Origin: CAYRZL01 sp964428795 | GTDB taxonomy: Bacteria > Bacillota > Clostridia > Lachnospirales > Lachnospiraceae | Length of the DNA stretch: 16,347 nt | Reading direction: 5' to 3' | NCBI GenBank assembly: GCA_964428795.1 | Contig: CAYRZL010000062.1 | Location: forward strand, 1 to 16,347 | Shown here: in pieces, positions 6,338 through 13,804 of the stretch | Numbering within the stretch: the first letter of the stretch is position 1 | How the letters are laid out: each line of letters starts with the position of its first letter | The notes under the pieces: generated by a model | What the model saw: the letters and a program-made list of their open reading frames with translations, nothing else | Database searches by the model: none | What the model was told of the DNA's origin: nothing | Translations under genes and position numbers: made by a program

Positions 6338-7306
6338 TTGGATATTTTGATATTGTCTCAGGAGGAGAAAGAATCCACAAGATTTTTATATGAGCAGTGT
6401 TTCCCGGAAGATTCTTCCGCCTTTGTGGACTACTATTATAAAGAAAAATGCAGGGATAATGTCATAATGGGAGGGTATGAGGATGGTGTTTTGCAGACGA
6501 TGCTCCATTTAAATCCCTACCGTGTGCGGATGTATGGCGATTTGCTGAGCGTGCATTACATTGTGGCGGTGGCAACTGCAGGGCAGGCAAGAGGACAGGG
6601 GAAGATGCGCATGCTGATGCGGCAGGGGATGCAATACCTGTATGAGCAGCAGGAAGCATTCACGTTTCTTATGCCTGCGAATCCGGCGTATTATACCTCT
6701 TTGGGATTTCGGTTCTGGGAGAACCAGCAGATTATCATTCATGAGATGACGGATTTTACGGTGGAGCAGGAGCGTGTTTATCCGTTGATTCCAAAAGAGG
6801 CAGAGCATGCGGCATGTTTTGCAAATGCTTTTCTGAAAAGCAGATATGATCTGTATGTGGAGCGGGATGCGGCATACTATCGCCGCCTTATTTTGCAGCA
6901 GAACAGTGAAAAAGGGAAGGTAATGGTTATAAAAAAGCAAACATCTGGTGACATATCGGGGGTTTTCTGTTATAGTAATGAAGAGAATATGGAAATTCGT
7001 GAGCCTATGTCTGATGAGGGCTGCAGGGAGATAAAAAAATCCTTCCTGATGGGAAGGATCATCCACCCGGAGCAGTTTGCGGTACATTTGAAAAGTGATG
7101 AGCCGGTTCAGAAGGAGTTTTTTCTGCGTGATCCGGTGATCTGGCAGAATAACGGAAGGTTTCAGCTTTACATTGACAGGCGGGGCGGCTCATTGAGGCG
7201 TCTTGAAATGCAGCCGGATACAGGCAGGCTGCAGGTGTACGACATTTCTGAGCTGGGACAGCGCCTGTTTGGGAATATGCGGATTTTTATAAACGAGGAA
7301 GTATAA
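6338..7306 (+). CDS. Eis-type GNAT N-acetyltransferase
   Basis: This GNAT-fold acetyl-CoA-dependent acetyltransferase resembles the Eis family. It has FLYEQCFPEDS near the N-terminus, MLHLNPYRV, then HYIVAVATAGQARGQGKMRMLM with the R/Q-x-x-G-x-G/A acetyl-CoA loop, FTFLMPANPAYYTSLGFRF, and a C-terminal beta-rich region like the SCP2-type domain of Eis. I place the start at TTG 6338 because AAGAGG lies eight bases upstream and the resulting N-terminus fits the family. An in-frame ATG at 6308 lies inside the end of ispF and has no clear ribosome binding site. The length is 322 aa from TTG. The acceptor (amine, aminoglycoside or peptide) is unknown. It follows ispF by 14 bases, so is probably co-transcribed, without an obvious functional link. 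Confidence 0.8.
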   Translation: MDILILSQEEKESTRFLYEQCFPEDSSAFVDYYYKEKCRDNVIMGGYEDGVLQTMLHLNPYRVRMYGDLLSVHYIVAVATAGQARGQGKMRMLMRQGMQYLYEQQEAFTFLMPANPAYYTSLGFRFWENQQIIIHEMTDFTVEQERVYPLIPKEAEHAACFANAFLKSRYDLYVERDAAYYRRLILQQNSEKGKVMVIKKQTSGDISGVFCYSNEENMEIREPMSDEGCREIKKSFLMGRIIHPEQFAVHLKSDEPVQKEFFLRDPVIWQNNGRFQLYIDRRGGSLRRLEMQPDTGRLQVYDISELGQRLFGNMRIFINEEV

Positions 7307-7353
7307 AATGTTTTGGGATGTATCCCGGATAAATAAAGGCGGAGGGTATAGCT

Positions 7354-8226
7354 ATGGCAAAGGCAGCATTGATCGTAATGGCAGCGGGAATGGGAAGCAG
7401 ATTCGGCGGTTTGAAGCAGGTAGAGCCGGTAGGACCAAACGGGGAGGCGATTCTGGATTTCTCTGTTATGGATGCGAAACGTGCAGGATTTGACAAAGTG
7501 GTGTTTGTGATCAAGCATCAGATAGAGGACGATTTTAAGCGTCTGGTGGGCAGAAGAATTGAAAAACTCATTGATGTGGAGTATGTATTCCAGGAGCTGG
7601 ATGCACTCCCGACAGGTTATGCCGTCCCAAAAGGAAGGACAAAACCGTGGGGCACCGGACATGCGGTGTTATGCTGTAAAGATGTGATAGACACCCCCTT
7701 TGCAGTGATCAACGCGGATGATTTTTACGGTTCTTCCGCTTACACACAGATCATGGAAGGACTGCAAAATACAGAAGATTATTGCATGGTCGGTTTCCGG
7801 CTCGGCAATACCATCACAGAGAACGGACATGTGTCCAGAGGTGTTTGCAGGATCAGGGACGGAAAGCTCGCGGCTATCACCGAGTGCACAAAAATTGATG
7901 CACAGTGCCATTACGAGGCGGAGGACGGTACACAGGTGCAGCTCTCACCGGATACGGTTGTATCTATGAATATGTGGGGATTTGGACCGGATGCTTTTGA
8001 TTATCTGGAGCGTGATTTCAAAGCATTTTTAGAGAAAAACGGTGACAGCGAAAAAGCGGAATTTTATCTGCCGAGTATGGTAGATCATCTGATCCGTACC
8101 GGGAAAAAACAGGTACAGGTGCTGGTGGCAGAGGATAAATGGTATGGTGTCACCTACAAGGAAGATAAGGACAGCGTTGCAGCGGCCATCCGCCGGCTTG
8201 TTGATGAGGGCAGATATGACGTATGA
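7354..8226 (+). CDS. Sugar nucleotidyltransferase (NTP-transferase fold)
   Basis: This 290-aa protein has the nucleotidyltransferase signature AAGMGSRFGGLKQ at 10-22, the pyrophosphorylase loop that binds the NTP. VINADDFYG (118-126) holds the metal-binding aspartates. PKPWGTGHA-like residues near 98-104 and the beta-strand IDVEYVFQELDALPTGYA complete the core. It should join a sugar 1-phosphate to an NTP. No left-handed beta-helix acyltransferase domain (as in GlmU) is present. It has a GGAGG site and lies 19 bases before an N-acetylhexosamine-kinase-like gene that could supply its sugar 1-phosphate. A UDP-GlcNAc/GalNAc-forming role is the best guess from that context; the exact sugar and nucleotide are not shown. 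Confidence 0.85.
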   Translation: MAKAALIVMAAGMGSRFGGLKQVEPVGPNGEAILDFSVMDAKRAGFDKVVFVIKHQIEDDFKRLVGRRIEKLIDVEYVFQELDALPTGYAVPKGRTKPWGTGHAVLCCKDVIDTPFAVINADDFYGSSAYTQIMEGLQNTEDYCMVGFRLGNTITENGHVSRGVCRIRDGKLAAITECTKIDAQCHYEAEDGTQVQLSPDTVVSMNMWGFGPDAFDYLERDFKAFLEKNGDSEKAEFYLPSMVDHLIRTGKKQVQVLVAEDKWYGVTYKEDKDSVAAAIRRLVDEGRYDV

Positions 8227-8245
8227 CGGAAAATGGTGGTAAATT

Positions 8246-9358
8246 ATGAATAATAATTATATGGATTTAAAGGAAATTGTAAAGCAATTTGACGTTTCCG
8301 GTGAGGTGACGGATGTGCATCCAATCGGAAACGGACATATCAACGGAACCTTCGAGGTGACCTGCGGAGGAAGAGAATACATATTACAGGAGATTAACCA
8401 TTATGTGTTTAAGCATCCGAAACGCGTGGTCAGCAACGTATTTCTGGTGACAGAGTATCTGCAAAAAAAAATTGAAGAGGAGGGCGGAAACCCGGACCGG
8501 GAGACGCTGCATTTTATCTATACAAAGGATGGAGATCAGCTTTTATACACAAACGACGATCACTATTATCGTCTGTATCGTATGGTGGAGGATGCGGAAG
8601 CCTTTGATGAGCTTGATGATAATGATTCTTTTTTCCATGTGGCAAGAGCGATCGGTATTTTTACCCGCCGTCTGCAGGATTTTGACAGCGGGAAGCTGTA
8701 TGAGACAATTCCAGATTTTCATGATACGAGAAAAAGACTGTCCGCGCTTACAGACGCGATCCGGGCGGACATGTGCGGAAGAGTATCCGAGTGTATGAAA
8801 GAAATTACATTTGTTATGGATCGCATCGAGGGAATGGGGCGTATACTGGATGGCTTGAAGAATGGTTCTATTCCAAAACGTGTAACGCACAACGATACAA
8901 AGGTAAATAATATTCTGCTGGATCCTGCGACGAAGGAAGAGGTATGTGTGATCGATCTGGATACCGTGATGGAAGGTTCCATCCTGTATGATGTGGGAGA
9001 TGCTCTCCGCTCGGGGTCGGCTACGGTATGGGAGAATGAACCGGACGTGAGCAAGGTGAAATTTGATCCGGAAAAATTCAGGGCGTTTATGGATGGTTTT
9101 CTGTTGGAGACAGCCGGTATGCTTACAAAACGGGAAAAGGAGCTTCTGGATTATTCCGCATGGCTGATCACCATGGAGCAGGGTGTGCGTTTCCTTACCG
9201 ATTATTTCTCCGGAGATGCATATTTTTCCAAAATCGCTTATCCGACCCAGAATCTGGATCGCGCCCGCAACCAGTTTGCACTGGCGCTGGATATGGAGAC
9301 GCAGAAAGATACCATGAGACAGATCGTGGATGAAATGCTTGAAAAGCACGGATGCTAA
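8246..9358 (+). CDS. APH-fold phosphotransferase, N-acetylhexosamine 1-kinase-like
   Basis: This 370-aa kinase is of the aminoglycoside-phosphotransferase superfamily. The N-terminal part (GNGHINGTFEV, then REYILQEIN and VFKHPKRVVSN, residues 28-64) closely recalls bifidobacterial NahK/LnpB, which phosphorylates GlcNAc and GalNAc at C1. The catalytic loop is HNDTKVNN (215-222) with D217 as catalytic base. VIDLDTV (235-241) carries the metal-binding aspartate. Antibiotic kinases usually show H-G-D in this loop, whereas NahK has H-N-D-T-K, so sugar kinase is favoured. The ribosome binding site is modest (GGTGG). It is the last gene of the probable ispF operon and is paired with the nucleotidyltransferase. 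No lacto-N-biose phosphorylase is seen. Substrate assignment is by similarity and context. Confidence 0.8.
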   Translation: MNNNYMDLKEIVKQFDVSGEVTDVHPIGNGHINGTFEVTCGGREYILQEINHYVFKHPKRVVSNVFLVTEYLQKKIEEEGGNPDRETLHFIYTKDGDQLLYTNDDHYYRLYRMVEDAEAFDELDDNDSFFHVARAIGIFTRRLQDFDSGKLYETIPDFHDTRKRLSALTDAIRADMCGRVSECMKEITFVMDRIEGMGRILDGLKNGSIPKRVTHNDTKVNNILLDPATKEEVCVIDLDTVMEGSILYDVGDALRSGSATVWENEPDVSKVKFDPEKFRAFMDGFLLETAGMLTKREKELLDYSAWLITMEQGVRFLTDYFSGDAYFSKIAYPTQNLDRARNQFALALDMETQKDTMRQIVDEMLEKHGC

Positions 9359-9364
9359 AAGTGT

Positions 9365-9393
9365 TTGACATTTCAAAGGTGATTTGCTAGAAT
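9365..9393 (+). promoter_or_regulatory. Consensus promoter of the cysE-cysS operon
   Basis: Perfect -35 TTGACA (9365-9370), 17-bp spacer and TAGAAT (9388-9393) with an extended -10 TGC. It begins six bases after the stop codon of the kinase gene, and transcription would start near 9400, at the T-box leader. Confidence 0.85.
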
Positions 9394-9399
9394 CTACAA

Positions 9400-9680
9400 C
9401 GTATAGAAGCGAAAGGCTGAGAACGGGAAGAGTACATGTATTTGAGTGCATCAGAGATGAATGGTCGCTGGCTGAGAGCCATTCTTGCAGGAGATATATG
9501 GAAGTGCGTCCGGGAGCTGATGCGGTGAACGGGGTTGAGTCGGATGAATTGACTGATAATAGCCGCATACGTCTGCACACGTTACGTGATCGAGTGAAAG
9601 ATGTTTTGTTTGAGAGAAGCATCTTTAAGAAGAGTGGAACCGCGAAACCTCGTCTCTTTGTGAGACGGGGTTTTGTTTTA
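9400..9680 (+). promoter_or_regulatory. T-box riboswitch, tRNA-Cys-sensing
   Basis: The leader shows the T-box landmarks in order. Stem I base GCT...CGG (9416-9426) faces CCG...AGC (9510-9517), with GA-rich K-turn-like sides. AGTA (9431-9434) lies on the 5' side of the specifier loop. The helix CATGTAT/ATATATG (9435-9441/9494-9500) and distal stem GAATGG/CCATTC (9459-9464/9479-9484) follow. The 3' side of the specifier loop reads GAAG then TGC (9505-9507), a cysteine codon. The T-box TGGAACCGCG is at 9635-9644. The base after TGG is A, which would pair with U73, the discriminator of tRNA-Cys. The terminator/antiterminator choice follows. Uncharged tRNA-Cys should therefore turn on cysE, cysS and downstream genes. 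Confidence 0.93.
9648..9680 (+). terminator. Intrinsic terminator of the T-box leader
   Basis: CCTCGTCTC (9648-9656) pairs with GAGACGGGG (9662-9670), nine pairs with one G-U and a 5-nt loop, followed by TTTTGTTTTA. The left arm lies just after the T-box sequence, as required for the alternative antiterminator. Confidence 0.92.
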
Positions 9681-9729
9681 TGAAATGTATCTCTTTTTCC
9701 CGTGAAGTCGGGACAAAAGGGGATGCGGT

Positions 9730-9785
9730 ACACTTAAGAATACGCTTCATAGAATAATATAAGTGTAACTGTTCAGAACAGTTAC
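9730..9785 (+). repeat. Two nested/adjacent inverted repeats between T-box and cysE
   Basis: GTAACTGTTC (9765-9774), one central A, and GAACAGTTAC (9776-9785) form a perfect palindrome. Overlapping its left edge, ACACTTA (9730-9736) pairs with TAAGTGT (9760-9766). They lie after the T-box terminator and 30 bases before the cysE start, so could be operator DNA, a second leader structure or a processing site. No T-tract follows, so they are not a typical terminator. Confidence 0.55.
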
Positions 9786-9815
9786 AGAAAAATATGATTT
9801 CAGGAAGTGAAGTAG

Positions 9816-10490
9816 ATGGGTATTATAGCTCAGATTAAGGAAGAATATCAGATTATAAGAGAGCGGGATCCGGCAATCAAAACGCCGATGGAGATACTTT
9901 TGTATCCCACATTTCAGGTGATGCTCAGTTACCGCAGAGCACACAGGTTATATGAAAAAGGACATTATTTCCGCGCGAGACTGATTTCCCAGCGGGCAAG
10001 AAAGCGGACCGGAATTGAGATTCATCCCGGTGCTCAGATCGGAAAAGGCTTTTTCATCGACCATGGCAGCGGTGTTATCATCGGTGAGACGACCATCATC
10101 GGAGACAACGTGACGCTGTATCAGGGGGTGACTTTAGGCGGTACGGGAAAAGAGACCGGAAAGCGACATCCGACTTTGGGGGACAATGTGATGGTCAGCG
10201 CCGGGGCAAAGATACTTGGCTCCTTCAAAGTGGGGGACAATTCCAAGATCGGCGCCGGAGCTGTGGTGATCAAAGAGGTGCCGCCAAACTGCACGGTAGT
10301 AGGCGTGCCGGGGCGCATCGTAAAACAGGATAACGAAAAAATCTGTATCCCGCGGGACAATATGGACCAGGTACATCTGCCGGATCCGGTGATGGAGGAT
10401 ATCAATATGCTGCAGCGTGAAAACTCTGCATTATGCAACAAACTGTTAGATTTGGAAAAAGAAATACGGGAGTTGAAAAAAAAGAAATGA
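9816..10490 (+). CDS. cysE: Serine O-acetyltransferase
   Basis: CysE makes O-acetylserine from serine and acetyl-CoA, the committed step of cysteine synthesis in the cytosol. The helical N-terminal part (PAIKTPMEILLYPTFQVMLSYRRAH) is shorter than in E. coli, as in many Firmicutes. The left-handed beta-helix of hexapeptide repeats runs from about IEIHPGAQIG to GVPGRIV. It contains FFIDHGSGVIIGET with the catalytic histidine and VTLGGTGKETGKRHPTLGD for CoA/serine binding. The last 25 or so residues are a Leu-rich, Lys/Glu-rich coiled coil ending in KKKK, unlike the C-terminal isoleucine tail that docks into cysteine synthase in E. coli. The AGGAAG site is eight bases upstream. The stop overlaps the cysS start (ATGA). 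Regulated by the cysteine T-box. Confidence 0.96.
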   Translation: MGIIAQIKEEYQIIRERDPAIKTPMEILLYPTFQVMLSYRRAHRLYEKGHYFRARLISQRARKRTGIEIHPGAQIGKGFFIDHGSGVIIGETTIIGDNVTLYQGVTLGGTGKETGKRHPTLGDNVMVSAGAKILGSFKVGDNSKIGAGAVVIKEVPPNCTVVGVPGRIVKQDNEKICIPRDNMDQVHLPDPVMEDINMLQRENSALCNKLLDLEKEIRELKKKK

Positions 10491-11893
10491 AAATCTTTAA
10501 TACGCTGACAAGAACAAAAGAAGAATTTGTACCTCTGGAGGAGGGAAAAGTAAAAATGTATGTGTGCGGACCTACCGTATACAATTTTATCCATATCGGA
10601 AATGCACGTCCGATGATCGTATTTGATACGGTGAGACGTTATATGGAGTACAAAGGTTACGAAGTGAACTATGTGTCAAACTTTACCGATGTGGATGACA
10701 AGATCATCAAAAAATCAGTGGAGGAGGGCATTCCGGCAGAGGAAGTGGCGCAGCGTTATATCGAAGAATGCAAGCAGGACATGGCAGATATGAATGTAAA
10801 GCCTGCAACCACACATCCGCTGGCAACACAGGAGATTCAGGGAATGCTGGATATGATTGCTGTGCTGATCGAGAAGGGGTATGCATATGCGGCTGCTGAC
10901 GGTACGGTATACTATCGTACCCGTAAATTCAAAGATTACGGTAAGCTGTCCCACAAAAACATTGATGATCTGCAGGCTGGTCACAGAGATATCAAGGTGA
11001 CCGGCGATCTGAAAGAAGATCCGCTGGATTTTGTGCTCTGGAAGCCGAAAAAAGATGGGGAGCCATACTGGGAGTCTCCATGGTGTGACGGGCGTCCGGG
11101 CTGGCATATCGAGTGCTCTGTTATGTCAAAGAAATATCTGGGAGATGAGATTGACATTCATGCGGGCGGTGAGGATCTGATCTTCCCCCACCATGAGAAT
11201 GAGATCGCACAGAGTGAGGCGGCAAACGGTGTTGAATTTGCAAAATATTGGATGCATAACGCATTTTTGAACATTGATAACAAAAAGATGTCAAAATCTC
11301 TTGGAAATTTCTTTACCGTCCGTGAGATTGCAGAGAAATATGATCTTCAGGTTCTGCGTTTCTTTATGCTGTCTGCCCACTACAGAAGTCCGCTGAACTT
11401 CAGTGCAGATCTGATGGAGGCTGCAAAGAATGGTCTGGAACGTATCTGCACAGCGGCAGAGCTGCTTCACCGTCTGATGGATAACGGGGCAGAGAGCGAT
11501 ATGACAGAGCGCGAGCAGGAGCTTATGAAGCAGGCGGCTGTTTACACCGAAAAATTTGAGTCTGCCATGGAGGATGATTTCAATACTGCGGATGCGGTTT
11601 CGGCTGTGTTTGAGCTGGTAAAATTTATCAATACAAATCGTGATGAGAACGATACGAAAGACTACTTTGAGGCTCTGTACCGTCAGTTGTTTACGCTCTG
11701 CGATGTGCTGGGTATTATTCTGGAGAGAGAAGAGGAAATGCTGGATGCTGATATTGAAAATCTTATTGCAGAGCGTCAGCAGGCAAGAAAAGAAAAGAAT
11801 TTTGCCAGAGCAGATGAGATCAGAGATCAGCTCCTTGAGATGGGTATTGAACTGAAGGATACAAGAGAAGGGGTTACATGGAAAAGGGTATAG
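10487..11893 (+). CDS. cysS: Cysteinyl-tRNA synthetase
   Basis: This class I aminoacyl-tRNA synthetase charges tRNA-Cys. It is 468 aa, the usual length. MYVCGPTVYNFIHIGNARP contains the zinc-ligand cysteine C27 and the HIGH motif variant HIGN (36-39). GWHIECSVMS and FPHHENE supply the remaining zinc ligands. KMSKS is at 267-271. The C-terminal helical anticodon-binding region and a final ERQQARKEKNFARADEIRD segment are typical. The ATG at 10487 overlaps the cysE stop by four bases (ATGA), giving translational coupling; the longer in-frame upstream start lies inside cysE and lacks support. Its end overlaps mrnC by 16 bases. The T-box makes its expression respond to uncharged tRNA-Cys. Confidence 0.98.
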   Translation: MKIFNTLTRTKEEFVPLEEGKVKMYVCGPTVYNFIHIGNARPMIVFDTVRRYMEYKGYEVNYVSNFTDVDDKIIKKSVEEGIPAEEVAQRYIEECKQDMADMNVKPATTHPLATQEIQGMLDMIAVLIEKGYAYAAADGTVYYRTRKFKDYGKLSHKNIDDLQAGHRDIKVTGDLKEDPLDFVLWKPKKDGEPYWESPWCDGRPGWHIECSVMSKKYLGDEIDIHAGGEDLIFPHHENEIAQSEAANGVEFAKYWMHNAFLNIDNKKMSKSLGNFFTVREIAEKYDLQVLRFFMLSAHYRSPLNFSADLMEAAKNGLERICTAAELLHRLMDNGAESDMTEREQELMKQAAVYTEKFESAMEDDFNTADAVSAVFELVKFINTNRDENDTKDYFEALYRQLFTLCDVLGIILEREEEMLDADIENLIAERQQARKEKNFARADEIRDQLLEMGIELKDTREGVTWKRV

Positions 11894-12309
11894 ACGCATA
11901 TATCAGAGAGCAGTTTCAGATCAAAGATACGGATATCCGCACCTACTCGCCTCTGACACTGGCATATATCGGAGACGGTGTGTTTGAGCTGGTGATCCGC
12001 TCGATCATAGTGGGGCATGGCAATACGCGTCCGAATGAACTGCACAGACAGACCAGCCATATCGTAAAGGCTCACACCCAGTCTGAGCTGATGGAAAGTT
12101 TGCTTCCGCTGCTGACAGAGGAGGAGGAAGCGGTATATCGGCGGGGACGCAACGCAAAATCTGCCACCATGGCAAAAAATGCTACGATGACAGATTATCG
12201 TCGTGCCACGGGATTTGAGGCGTTGATCGGCTATCTGTATCTGCAGAATGATTTTCCCCGGATCGTGGAATTGACCAGACATGGATTGGAAAAACTGAAA
12301 TTACTATAA
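11878..12309 (+). CDS. mrnC: Mini-ribonuclease III
   Basis: This 143-aa stand-alone RNase III catalytic domain lacks a double-stranded-RNA-binding domain. In Bacillus the enzyme matures 23S rRNA. SPLTLAYIGDGVFEL (24-38) holds the metal-binding D33, RRGRNAKSATMAKN (89-101) is the Mini-III signature, and ATGFEALIGYLYL (110-122) contains the catalytic E114. Start ATG 11878 has AAGGGG upstream and lies inside the end of cysS (16-base overlap). The cysS-mrnC-rlmB order matches Bacillus subtilis. Confidence 0.95.
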   Translation: MEKGIDAYIREQFQIKDTDIRTYSPLTLAYIGDGVFELVIRSIIVGHGNTRPNELHRQTSHIVKAHTQSELMESLLPLLTEEEEAVYRRGRNAKSATMAKNATMTDYRRATGFEALIGYLYLQNDFPRIVELTRHGLEKLKLL

Positions 12310-12336
12310 GAGGGCGGTGTGCCCGGAGGTTTTTAT

Positions 12337-13092
12337 ATGAGATATGAAGAGTTGACCATCGAGGGGCGGAATGCGGTTTTGGAAGCCATGCGTTCCGGAA
12401 AAACCATCGATAAACTGTTCGTGCAAAAGGACTGTAAGGATGGTCCGATTCAGACTATCCTTCGGGAAGCGAAAAAGCACGATGTGATTGTGAATTTTGT
12501 AAACAGAGACAGACTGGATCAGATGTCCGGGACGAAGAGACATCAGGGAGTCATCGCTTATGCGGCAGCATATGAATATGCGGCCATTGATGATATGTTG
12601 GAATTGGCAGCCGAAAAGAATGAGGATCCGTTTTTGATCCTTCTGGATGGAATCGAGGATCCTCATAATCTGGGAGCGATCATCAGAACCGCAAATCTGG
12701 CAGGCGCTCATGGGGTGATCATTCCGAAGCGGCGCGCTGCAGGATTGACTGCTACCGTGGCAAAAACCTCCGCCGGAGCAATCAATTACACTCCGGTAGC
12801 CAAGGTAACCAATCTGATTGCGGCAATGAAGGAGCTTAAAGATAAAGGTATGTGGTTTGTCTGTGCTGATATGGATGGGGAAATGATGTACAGGCAGAAT
12901 CTCACCGGTTCCATCGGGCTTGTAATCGGGAATGAGGGAGAAGGCGTCAGCAAACTGGTGCGGGAAAACTGCGATTTTATTACATCCATCCCTATGAAGG
13001 GGGACATTGATTCTCTGAATGCCTCAGTGGCAGCGGGCGTGCTCGCCTTTGAGATCGTGCGTCAGCGGATGCAGATAATTAACGGGTTGTAA
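12337..13092 (+). CDS. rlmB: 23S rRNA (guanosine-2'-O)-methyltransferase, TrmH/RlmB family
   Basis: This 251-aa SPOUT methyltransferase carries an N-terminal SpoU substrate-binding domain (EGRNAVLEAMRSGKTIDKLFV). Knot motifs are DGIEDPHNLGAIIRTANLAG, GNEGEGVSKLV and MKGDIDSLNASVAAGVLAFE. It transfers a methyl group from S-adenosylmethionine to a ribose 2'-OH of 23S rRNA. ATG 12337 was chosen because GGAGG lies seven bases upstream; an in-frame GTG at 12319 would include that ribosome binding site in the coding region. It follows mrnC by 27 bases as in Bacillus. Whether it targets G2251 or another rRNA/tRNA site cannot be fixed by sequence alone. Confidence 0.93.
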   Translation: MRYEELTIEGRNAVLEAMRSGKTIDKLFVQKDCKDGPIQTILREAKKHDVIVNFVNRDRLDQMSGTKRHQGVIAYAAAYEYAAIDDMLELAAEKNEDPFLILLDGIEDPHNLGAIIRTANLAGAHGVIIPKRRAAGLTATVAKTSAGAINYTPVAKVTNLIAAMKELKDKGMWFVCADMDGEMMYRQNLTGSIGLVIGNEGEGVSKLVRENCDFITSIPMKGDIDSLNASVAAGVLAFEIVRQRMQIINGL

Positions 13093-13126
13093 AGCGCGAA
13101 ATGTCTGTTATAATGAGGATAAAAGT

Positions 13127-13729
13127 TTGGGAAAAAGGTATGAGACATTGTCCGATGAGGCGTTGATCGAACAGCTTCGTGGCGGAGACAGGGAAATCAT
13201 GGATTTTCTGATGGAAAAATATAAAAATCTGGTTCGACGCCATGCAAATACAATGTTTTTGCTTGGCGGAGATACGGATGATGTGATACAGGAAGGGATG
13301 ATCGGGCTGTTTAAAGCGATTCGGGATTTTGACCCGGCTATGAAAAGCACGTTTTTCCATTTTGCCGATTTGTGCATTTCCAGGCAGATTTATACAGCGA
13401 TAGAGGCGGCGTCAAGAAAAAAACATGGTCCTTTGAATTCGTATATCTCTCTGTACGAGTCAGACAGAGGGCTGAATGATGAGCAAAATCCAATGCTTTT
13501 GCAGGCGGACGTCCTGACCAATCCGGAGGAACTGGTTATCGGCGAAGAAAATGCAAAGCAGTTTCTGAAAACTGTGCGGGAGAGTCTCAGCAACATGGAA
13601 AACCAGGTGCTAAGCCTTTACCTGGAAGGTATGAATTATCGTCAGATAGCGGAGAAGATGGGAAGAGATGAAAAGTCTATCGACAATGCATTGCAGCGGA
13701 TCCGGTCAAAAATCAGCCGGATTTTGTGA
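13127..13729 (+). CDS. sigH: RNA polymerase sigma factor, SigH-like
   Basis: This 200-aa sigma-70-family factor is similar to Spo0H/SigH, which directs early sporulation and stationary-phase transcription in Bacillus. Region 2 covers KYKNLVRRHANTMFLLGGDTDDVIQEG and FKAIRDFDP. Region 4 is a helix-turn-helix in LEGMNYRQIAEKMGRDEKSIDNAL. The start is TTG 13127-13129 with GAGGAT six bases upstream; no in-frame ATG/GTG gives the conserved N-terminus (LSDEALIEQLRGGD). It lies 34 bases after rlmB. In Bacillus yacP separates rlmB and sigH; here it is absent. The genus may or may not sporulate; a housekeeping alternative role is possible. Confidence 0.9.
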   Translation: MGKRYETLSDEALIEQLRGGDREIMDFLMEKYKNLVRRHANTMFLLGGDTDDVIQEGMIGLFKAIRDFDPAMKSTFFHFADLCISRQIYTAIEAASRKKHGPLNSYISLYESDRGLNDEQNPMLLQADVLTNPEELVIGEENAKQFLKTVRESLSNMENQVLSLYLEGMNYRQIAEKMGRDEKSIDNALQRIRSKISRIL

Positions 13730-13735
13730 ATGGGT

Positions 13736-13763
13736 TTGAATATAAGAAAAACAGGGTTATAAA
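13736..13763 (+). promoter_or_regulatory. Putative promoter of the MATE gene
   Basis: TTGAAT (13736-13741), 16 bases, TATAAA (13758-13763), starting six bases after the sigH stop and about 40 bases before the MATE start. A reasonable but not strong match. Confidence 0.4.
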
Positions 13764-13804
13764 TCAGGGAAAAAAGTTTTTTTGGTTAGGAGCAGGATGA
13801 CAAT

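Noticed and set aside
9384..9683. 99-codon plus-strand frame between the kinase gene and cysE
   Set aside because: It covers the T-box leader and terminator almost exactly; the conserved RNA motifs explain the sequence better than a protein.
9699..9712. TCCCG...CGGGA hairpin after the T-box terminator
   Set aside because: Only five pairs and no T-tract; likely chance.
8543..9733. 396-codon minus-strand frame across the kinase gene and T-box
   Set aside because: It is antisense to two well-supported features, including structured RNA, and its translation has no recognisable domain.
13765..13790. A-run followed by T-run (about 13770-13783) as a sigH terminator
   Set aside because: Only A-T pairing with no GC stem; not a convincing intrinsic terminator.
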